DNA from: Planctomycetota bacterium
Lineage (GTDB): Bacteria; Planctomycetota; Phycisphaerae; Phycisphaerales; SM1A02
Reading direction: 5' to 3'
Length of the DNA: 18,646 bases
Assembly (NCBI GenBank): GCA_014381385.1
Contig: JACNLR010000119.1
Location: forward strand, 1 to 18,646
In this document: positions 14,590-18,646 of the stretch, piece by piece
Layout of the letters: each line of letters begins with the position of its first letter
Numbering within the stretch: the first letter of the stretch is position 1
Notes under the pieces: generated by a model
Database searches by the model: none
Told to the model about the DNA's origin: nothing
What the model saw: the letters and a program-made list of their open reading frames with translations, nothing else
Program-made: the position numbers and the translations under genes

Positions 14590-15237
14590 TTATTTTGTAG
14601 GAATGTCAAGGAGCTGGCTTTTGAATTGCGCCTCTGCAAAAAATTCGCCCGGAGAGTTGGCCTGTCCGCCAAGCTCGCTTTCAAGGTACACATGACTGGC
14701 AGGAATAGATAACTCTTGCTGTAATCGTTGTACAAGGTGGGATAAATGCAGCGTTTGCTGTTCAGTGAACGGCCTTCGATTGCCGTTTCCAATGAGGCAA
14801 ATGCTAATGATGTCGTCGCTCCACTTATCTTGTTGAATTTCTTTGGGTTTTGCAGCCGGACTTTGCTCGTGCCACCTGTTCCCCATTTGAACATCGCCGT
14901 CGCCAAGCCCATTGCCATTTCCTATGATAAAGTGGAACCCAAGGCTATGTAAACCTGCATTGCGGTGGTTTCTGCCAATTGTTTCAAGGTCACCTGCGGG
15001 TTGGCCGAGGTGATGAATGACGATGGAGGACCATTCTGGAGAATCACTAACGGTTGCAAATACCGGGTCCACGACCGGTCGTTCCTCAATCGGAGAGAGG
15101 GTGGTCAACAATAGTCCGTTTTGAACATTTGTTGTCCCAGCTTGGAGGATAAAAAGGGCACATGGAATAACAAGAAAAAACGATAGCCATACGATTTGAG
15201 TACGTTTAGACGGCATCCTTGCTGAATTTGGCTTCAT
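14590..15237 (-). CDS. Membrane-anchored N-acetylmuramoyl-L-alanine amidase-like protein, active site degenerate
   Basis: 215 residues. A basic N-terminus and one hydrophobic helix (about 15-32) anchor the protein or form a signal, followed by an Amidase_2/PGRP-like domain (about 65-205): SSIVIHHLG (first zinc His75), GFHFIIGNGNGLGDG (100-114), RW (121-122), ISICLIGNG (144-152), then a C-terminal PGEFF. Compared with T7 lysozyme-type amidases, the catalytic Tyr of GYHF is Phe101, the second zinc His (xGH) is Glu186 or Ser187, and the zinc Cys before PG is Ser195. The fold is probably kept for binding peptidoglycan or another ligand while amidase activity is lost. Met8 is an alternative start; neither has a well-spaced ribosome binding site. 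It may share a transcript with the upstream clpP-lipoprotein unit. Confidence 0.75.
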   Translation of the reverse strand: MKPNSARMPSKRTQIVWLSFFLVIPCALFILQAGTTNVQNGLLLTTLSPIEERPVVDPVFATVSDSPEWSSIVIHHLGQPAGDLETIGRNHRNAGLHSLGFHFIIGNGNGLGDGDVQMGNRWHEQSPAAKPKEIQQDKWSDDIISICLIGNGNRRPFTEQQTLHLSHLVQRLQQELSIPASHVYLESELGGQANSPGEFFAEAQFKSQLLDIPTK

Positions 15238-15256
15238 CCTTGCGCTAATCCTTTGT

Positions 15257-15280
15257 TGGGTGACACCATGTCGTCACCCA
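15257..15280 (-). promoter_or_regulatory. Perfect inverted repeat in the leader of the amidase-like gene
   Basis: TGGGTGAC and GTCACCCA form an 8-bp perfect stem around an 8-nt loop, 20 bp before the amidase-like start and just ahead of an AAAGGA. No T-run follows on the minus strand, so it is not a standard terminator. It fits an operator or an mRNA leader hairpin that could affect ribosome access. Confidence 0.45.
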
Positions 15281-15354
15281 TGTGTAGCATATCGGTTTAT
15301 TACCCACCTTAGACTTTAAAAACCCACATATCGGACGCAATGTGTACGCCCATC

Positions 15355-15573
15355 CTACTGGTTTTTTTTGCCAAGTCGTTCACGAAGTGCTGGCTCAGGC
15401 AATCCGAACAAGTCCGGTTGCTCCATAATTTGGGGACCGTACCGCATCGTGTTGTAGGCCTCAAATTGGTTCCGTTGTTGGTCTTTTGGAAACAAACTCT
15501 TTTGACTGCAGCCGCAAAGGCAAATGAATAAGAGTGGTAGAGCTGCGATTCGGATGAATTGCTGCTGTTGCAT
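15355..15573 (-). CDS. Small lipoprotein encoded downstream of clpP
   Basis: 72 residues from the ATG at 15573. The frame is open further upstream, but that part is antisense-frame sequence inside clpP. A hydrophobic signal (FIRIAALPLLFICL) ends in the lipobox LCG-C22, after which the mature part (about 50 residues) has no Cys and includes LFPKDQQRNQFEAYNTMR and LFGLPEPALRERL. Similar short lipoproteins seem to occur in other planctomycetes, from memory. The start is one base after the stop of the upstream clpP (TAACATG), so translation is probably coupled. An envelope lipoprotein tied to a cytoplasmic protease is unexpected. Function unknown. Confidence 0.75.
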   Translation of the reverse strand: MQQQQFIRIAALPLLFICLCGCSQKSLFPKDQQRNQFEAYNTMRYGPQIMEQPDLFGLPEPALRERLGKKNQ

Positions 15574-15574
15574 G

Positions 15575-16177
15575 TTATGTATCTGTTGGAAGTTTTGAAA
15601 GAATCTCATCGACGAGTCCGTATTCCAACATTTCCTTTGGGTCGAGCCATTTATTTCGCTCGCAATCATCGTGAATGGTTTTTTGGTCTTTACCGGTGGC
15701 ATCTGCATAGATTGCGAACAGAATATCTCTGAGCCGCAACATTTCGCGAGCTTCAATTTCTAAATCGGTTGCTTGGCCTTCAAGTACACCGCTAAGTAGG
15801 GGTTGGTGCATGAGGTTCTTAGAGTGCGGGAGAGAGAACCGTTTCCCCTTTGTGCCACTTGATGCGATGACAGAACCCATGGAGGCTGCTTGCCCAATGA
15901 TATAGGTAGAAATATCGCATGGGACAAAGTTCATCGTGTCCACAATGCCAAGCCCCGCGGTTACAGAACCTCCGGGCGAGTTCACGTACAAACTTATGTC
16001 CGCCTTCGAATCTTCGTTTGCAAGATACAGAAGTTGTGCAACGACTAAATTCGCCGATTCGTCCATGACAGGACCGCCTAAGAAAATGATACGGTCGTTG
16101 AGGAGTCGAGAAAAAATATCGTAGGCGCGTTCACCGCGACCAGTTTTTTCAATAACGATTGGTACAAGTGTAGACAT
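15575..16177 (-). CDS. clpP: ATP-dependent Clp protease proteolytic subunit, Ser-His-Asn type
   Basis: 200 residues, near full family length and well conserved at the N-terminus (PIVIEKTGRGERAYDIFSRL) with LYVNSPGGSVTAGL at 63-76. The nucleophile is Ser99 (GQAASMGSV) and the base His124 (NLMHQPL). Aligned with Staphylococcus aureus ClpP, the third triad residue Asp172 (DTDRD) falls on Asn175 (DCERN). Relative to that protein there is a two-residue insertion after the catalytic His. Listeria ClpP1 is a known subunit with a Ser-His-Asn triad that works in mixed complexes, so this one may be an assembly-dependent partner of the upstream paralogue. It forms a barrel fed by ClpX, ClpA or ClpC, none of which is in the window. 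It lies 5 bp after the other clpP and one base before the lipoprotein start. Confidence 0.93.
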   Translation of the reverse strand: MSTLVPIVIEKTGRGERAYDIFSRLLNDRIIFLGGPVMDESANLVVAQLLYLANEDSKADISLYVNSPGGSVTAGLGIVDTMNFVPCDISTYIIGQAASMGSVIASSGTKGKRFSLPHSKNLMHQPLLSGVLEGQATDLEIEAREMLRLRDILFAIYADATGKDQKTIHDDCERNKWLDPKEMLEYGLVDEILSKLPTDT

Positions 16178-16182
16178 CGTGT

Positions 16183-16851
16183 TTAATCTTTCTTCTTATC
16201 TTCGTGGTGTTCAAACACCTCGTCAACAAGCCCATATGCTTTTGCTTCTGCTGCTGTGAAATATTTATCGCGTTCACTATCTTGTGTAATTGTGTCAAGG
16301 GACTGGCTTGTATGGTCTGCAATAATTTTATTTAACGTTGCTTTTGAGTTAATAATCTGTTCTGCCTGAATTTGGATATCTGTTGTTTGACCAGTGATCC
16401 CGCCGTACGGTTGGTGAATCATTACCTTAGCATGTGGCAAGATGTGCCGCTTACCCGCTTCGCCAGCACACAAAAGGACTGCGGCGCCGCTGTATGCTCG
16501 ACCAATACAGTACGTTGCAACATCAGAAGAGATAAATTGCATCGTGTCGTACATGGCAAGTGTGTCGTCTACCGCACCGCCGGGGCTATTTATATATAAG
16601 TTTATTTGCTGACCACGTTTTTGATCTTCTAGGTACAACATTTGCATCATGACACGTGCAGCGGATGCTTGGTTGATTTCGCCGATCATAAAGATGACGC
16701 GGTTTTCAAGCATCAACTCATCGAGGGTCATCTCTCTTGTTCGTTGATAACTTGAAGCCATAATGGGCGGAGCCTGCCTGTCCCCAACCGCTCGCACTAG
16801 ATCGATACCAGCTACTTGCTCATGAATACTATTATTTGTTTGTTCTGTCAT
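16183..16851 (-). CDS. clpP: ATP-dependent Clp protease proteolytic subunit, complete triad
   Basis: 222 residues from the ATG at 16851, with a longer N-terminal lead (about 40 residues) than most ClpP. LYINSPGGAVDDTLAMYDT (85-103) and GLVDEV are typical. The nucleophile is Ser121 in an unusual GRAYSGAAV context instead of GxAASMGS, the base is His146 (VMIHQPYGG) and the acid is Asp195 (DSERDKY). The start is uncertain: the frame is open to 16887 and Met31 at 16761 is also possible; AAGGA lies 13 nt before the chosen ATG. It is the first gene of a clpP-clpP-lipoprotein operon, with 5 bp to the second clpP. The pair suggests a two-ring heterotypic protease. It starts 69 bp after the FHA-kinase stop and could be read through from it. 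Confidence 0.92.
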   Translation of the reverse strand: MTEQTNNSIHEQVAGIDLVRAVGDRQAPPIMASSYQRTREMTLDELMLENRVIFMIGEINQASAARVMMQMLYLEDQKRGQQINLYINSPGGAVDDTLAMYDTMQFISSDVATYCIGRAYSGAAVLLCAGEAGKRHILPHAKVMIHQPYGGITGQTTDIQIQAEQIINSKATLNKIIADHTSQSLDTITQDSERDKYFTAAEAKAYGLVDEVFEHHEDKKKD

Positions 16852-16920
16852 AAATTTTGTCGGATCCTTCCGAATTTTTGGCATCATAGCAGGTGCATTT
16901 CATCGGAGGTACTTTTGACT

Positions 16921-18537
16921 CTAAAAGCTATCGCTTGGCACAATACTTGCAGGTCCCCGCGTGTCAGCGGGGTCACTCCCAGAGTGTAACGGCAGGGTAA
17001 TTCTGCAAGTCGTACCCGAAATCTTCGCGTCTATAAGTTCAATTTCGCCCTTATGCTCAAGGACGATTTTCCGAGCAACGGCGAGACCTAGACCGGTACC
17101 CCGTTGACCTTTTGTTGTGTGGAAGGCATGGAATACCTCTTCTTTGCTACCCCCGCTAATCCCGCACCCATTATCGGTGATTGTCAATTCGACAAATTCG
17201 CCAGAATTTGGAATAGATACATCGAGCACAACTGTACCCGTTTTAGAAGGCGAAGCATCTACGGCATTATTAAGCACGTTGAGCAACACTTGCAGAATTG
17301 CTGTGGCATCGATTGGAATTGGAGGCAAATCTTCCTCCACATTTGCTTGAATTGAAATACTCCTTCGTTGGCATGCACCACGGACAAGGGCGATGGCATC
17401 TTCGATGATAGGTTTGATTTGGACCATGGAGATTTCTGGTGCGTTGGTTCGGGACCACGCGAGCATATTGAAAGTTAGCGCGTAGACTCTATCGAGATTC
17501 CTTGCAAGGATGGGCCAACCTTCCCTGGCAAGTTCAAGGTCTCCCCGGCCAAGCGCGAGATTAATGGCTCCTGCTCCGCTACGTAGACCCTGCAACATGT
17601 TTTTGACGCTGTGGCTTATGGATGCAACAGTTTCGCCCATAGCTGCGAGGCGTTCATGTTGCAATCGAGTTCGAGCAAGCGTTGCGGTAAGCAATGCAAG
17701 CGCAGAGTATCCACACGCCGTTGCGAGCAGTTCAAGTTGCTCTTCACTCCACTGCCTATTTTCAGAATGAATTTCTAACAAAACAGCGCCGAGTATTTTT
17801 CCATGGGCGACCAGCGGTGCGCAGAGTATTGATTTTGCACCGCTTTTCACAGTTTCTTCATCATGCAAAAAACGAACATCGTTCATCATGTTCGGAATGC
17901 GTATGCCACAAACTTCGTTGCATGCGTGAAAAATAATTGCTCTTGAATACAGAGTCGCTCCATCGCTCATTTTTGTACTGTTGGCTTCGATTGAGTCAGT
18001 AATCGTATTTGCATCGTACATCAACACGCCAACACATCTATCTGGTTTGAATTCATCAACAAGTATTGCAACGAGGTGTCTAAGTATGGTTGTGCCGTCG
18101 ATAATTCCCGCGATGGATGTTGTGAGACGGTGCACCATCCGCAAATGATTTTGAGCCGATTGCAAGGAGTGGGGCGATGCGATGACGATAGATTCAGCAC
18201 TTGTATCAAAGTTTGGATCGGATTCTTGTTTTGGAGCAATCAGAGCATCGTGATCTGTAAATCTAAACAGTGTTGCGCCGCAGCCTACCTCATCGCCCAT
18301 GCGTAAGGGAACGCGGTCGGTGAGAAGTCGCCCATTTAAAAATGTTCCGTTTGCAGACGCAAGATCCTGCAGATACCACCGACCATTGTCTGGTGTGAGT
18401 TCTGCATGGCGCCGGCTTAATGTCGGGTCTGAGAGTTGCAATGCTTCAGATGAGCGGCCAATTAATTGCGGCTCATTGGCTGGCAGCGGAAACACACCAC
18501 CCAAATCTGGTCCCTCAACAACTTCAAGTACCAACAT
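16921..18537 (-). CDS. FHA-GAF sensor histidine kinase
   Basis: 538 residues, soluble, no membrane helix. An FHA phosphothreonine-binding domain fills about 1-95 (LIGRSS 25-30, SRRHAEL 41-47, NGTFLNG 63-69, the residues used for pThr recognition). A GAF-like sensor domain spans about 140-285. The kinase core has an H-box with His309 (SISHSVKNMLQGL), an N-box (NVLNNAVDAS, 420-429), G1 DNGCGI (455-460) and G2 TGLGLAV (481-487). It likely autophosphorylates on His309 and passes phosphate to an unknown response regulator, none of which is in the window. The FHA domain links it to Ser/Thr kinase signalling, as in other planctomycete hybrids. The ATG has no clear Shine-Dalgarno, and the leader 24 bp upstream is the GGGGTCAGACTCCT array. 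Confidence 0.93.
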   Translation of the reverse strand: MLVLEVVEGPDLGGVFPLPANEPQLIGRSSEALQLSDPTLSRRHAELTPDNGRWYLQDLASANGTFLNGRLLTDRVPLRMGDEVGCGATLFRFTDHDALIAPKQESDPNFDTSAESIVIASPHSLQSAQNHLRMVHRLTTSIAGIIDGTTILRHLVAILVDEFKPDRCVGVLMYDANTITDSIEANSTKMSDGATLYSRAIIFHACNEVCGIRIPNMMNDVRFLHDEETVKSGAKSILCAPLVAHGKILGAVLLEIHSENRQWSEEQLELLATACGYSALALLTATLARTRLQHERLAAMGETVASISHSVKNMLQGLRSGAGAINLALGRGDLELAREGWPILARNLDRVYALTFNMLAWSRTNAPEISMVQIKPIIEDAIALVRGACQRRSISIQANVEEDLPPIPIDATAILQVLLNVLNNAVDASPSKTGTVVLDVSIPNSGEFVELTITDNGCGISGGSKEEVFHAFHTTKGQRGTGLGLAVARKIVLEHKGEIELIDAKISGTTCRITLPLHSGSDPADTRGPASIVPSDSF

Positions 18538-18560
18538 GCGCCCATCGTAACACGGGCCGC

Positions 18561-18646
18561 GGGGTCAGACTCCTCTGGGGTCAGACTCCTTTGGGGTCAG
18601 ACTCCTTTTTGGGGTCAGACTCCTCTGGGGTCAGACTCCTTTTTGG
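18561..18646. repeat. GGGGTCAGACTCCT tandem array
   Basis: Five exact copies of the 14-mer GGGGTCAGACTCCT begin at 18561, 18577, 18593, 18611 and 18627, and a sixth begins as GG at the window edge. Between copies are 2- or 4-base spacers: CT, TT, TTTT, CT, TTTT. Each copy is a near palindrome (GGGGTC-A-GACTCC, one mismatch). The array lies in the upstream region of the FHA-kinase gene and extends beyond the window. From memory, arrays of this motif occur near REP-associated Y1 transposases in diverse bacteria; no such gene is visible here. Confidence 0.85.

Noticed and set aside
15574..15756. 61-codon upstream extension of the small lipoprotein
   Set aside because: It lies inside clpP in another frame; the signal peptide and lipobox begin at the internal ATG.
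18561..18646. CRISPR array at the right edge
   Set aside because: The spacers are only 2-4 bases and nearly invariant; repeats are 14 bp. This is a tandem repeat.

Overview
The window looks like chromosomal DNA of a marine-type planctomycete, most likely Phycisphaerae-like. This is an inference from gene content: a secreted protease ending in the paired type I dockerin-like motif (GDVNGDGIVDVADL and a second copy) that this group carries on many exported proteins, a DUF6677-like membrane protein, a soluble Hanks-type kinase, an FHA-GAF-histidine kinase, a Lys/Arg/Ala/Thr-rich histone-like protein, and moderate-to-low GC. Genes are densely packed with short gaps, several convergent pairs overlap or abut, and no stretch over about 200 bp lacks a gene. 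I see no tRNA, rRNA, CRISPR array or transposase.

Left part (1-2650): the end of a histone-like basic protein with a strong terminator; a ferredoxin with Azotobacter FdI-type cysteine spacing behind a good extended -10 promoter; a small basic cytoplasmic protein; a two-gene membrane operon (DUF6677-like protein plus a two-TM mini-protein, ATGA overlap); and a FliA/WhiG-type sigma factor reading towards it.

Middle part (2650-11830): a 1118-residue secreted S8 protease; a two-gene unit pairing a membrane-anchored HTH protein with phosphatidylserine decarboxylase, whose TTG start lies in the same frame three codons after the upstream stop; an exported TPR-like protein; methionyl-tRNA synthetase without zinc-knuckle cysteines; and, on the other strand, an operon of a TPR lipoprotein and an ArsR-methyltransferase fusion (ATGA overlap).

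Right part (11830-18646): a protein resembling the LigD 3'-phosphoesterase domain fused to an unrecognised C-terminal module, followed by a BFD-type [2Fe-2S] protein; a Ser/Thr kinase; a membrane-anchored amidase-fold protein that has lost most catalytic residues; a clpP-clpP-small lipoprotein operon in which one ClpP has a Ser-His-Asn triad and the other Ser-His-Asp; and the FHA-GAF-histidine kinase. The region just upstream of that last start codon is a tandem array of a 14-bp GGGGTCAGACTCCT motif running off the window edge.

Most genes are housekeeping or regulatory and I found no single obvious new defence or biosynthetic system. The most unusual points are the GGGGTCAGACTCCT array, the split-triad ClpP pair with its linked lipoprotein, the phosphoesterase-like fusion next to a BFD protein, the membrane-tethered HTH protein with low-complexity GS/D/L repeats coupled to psd, and the degenerate amidase.
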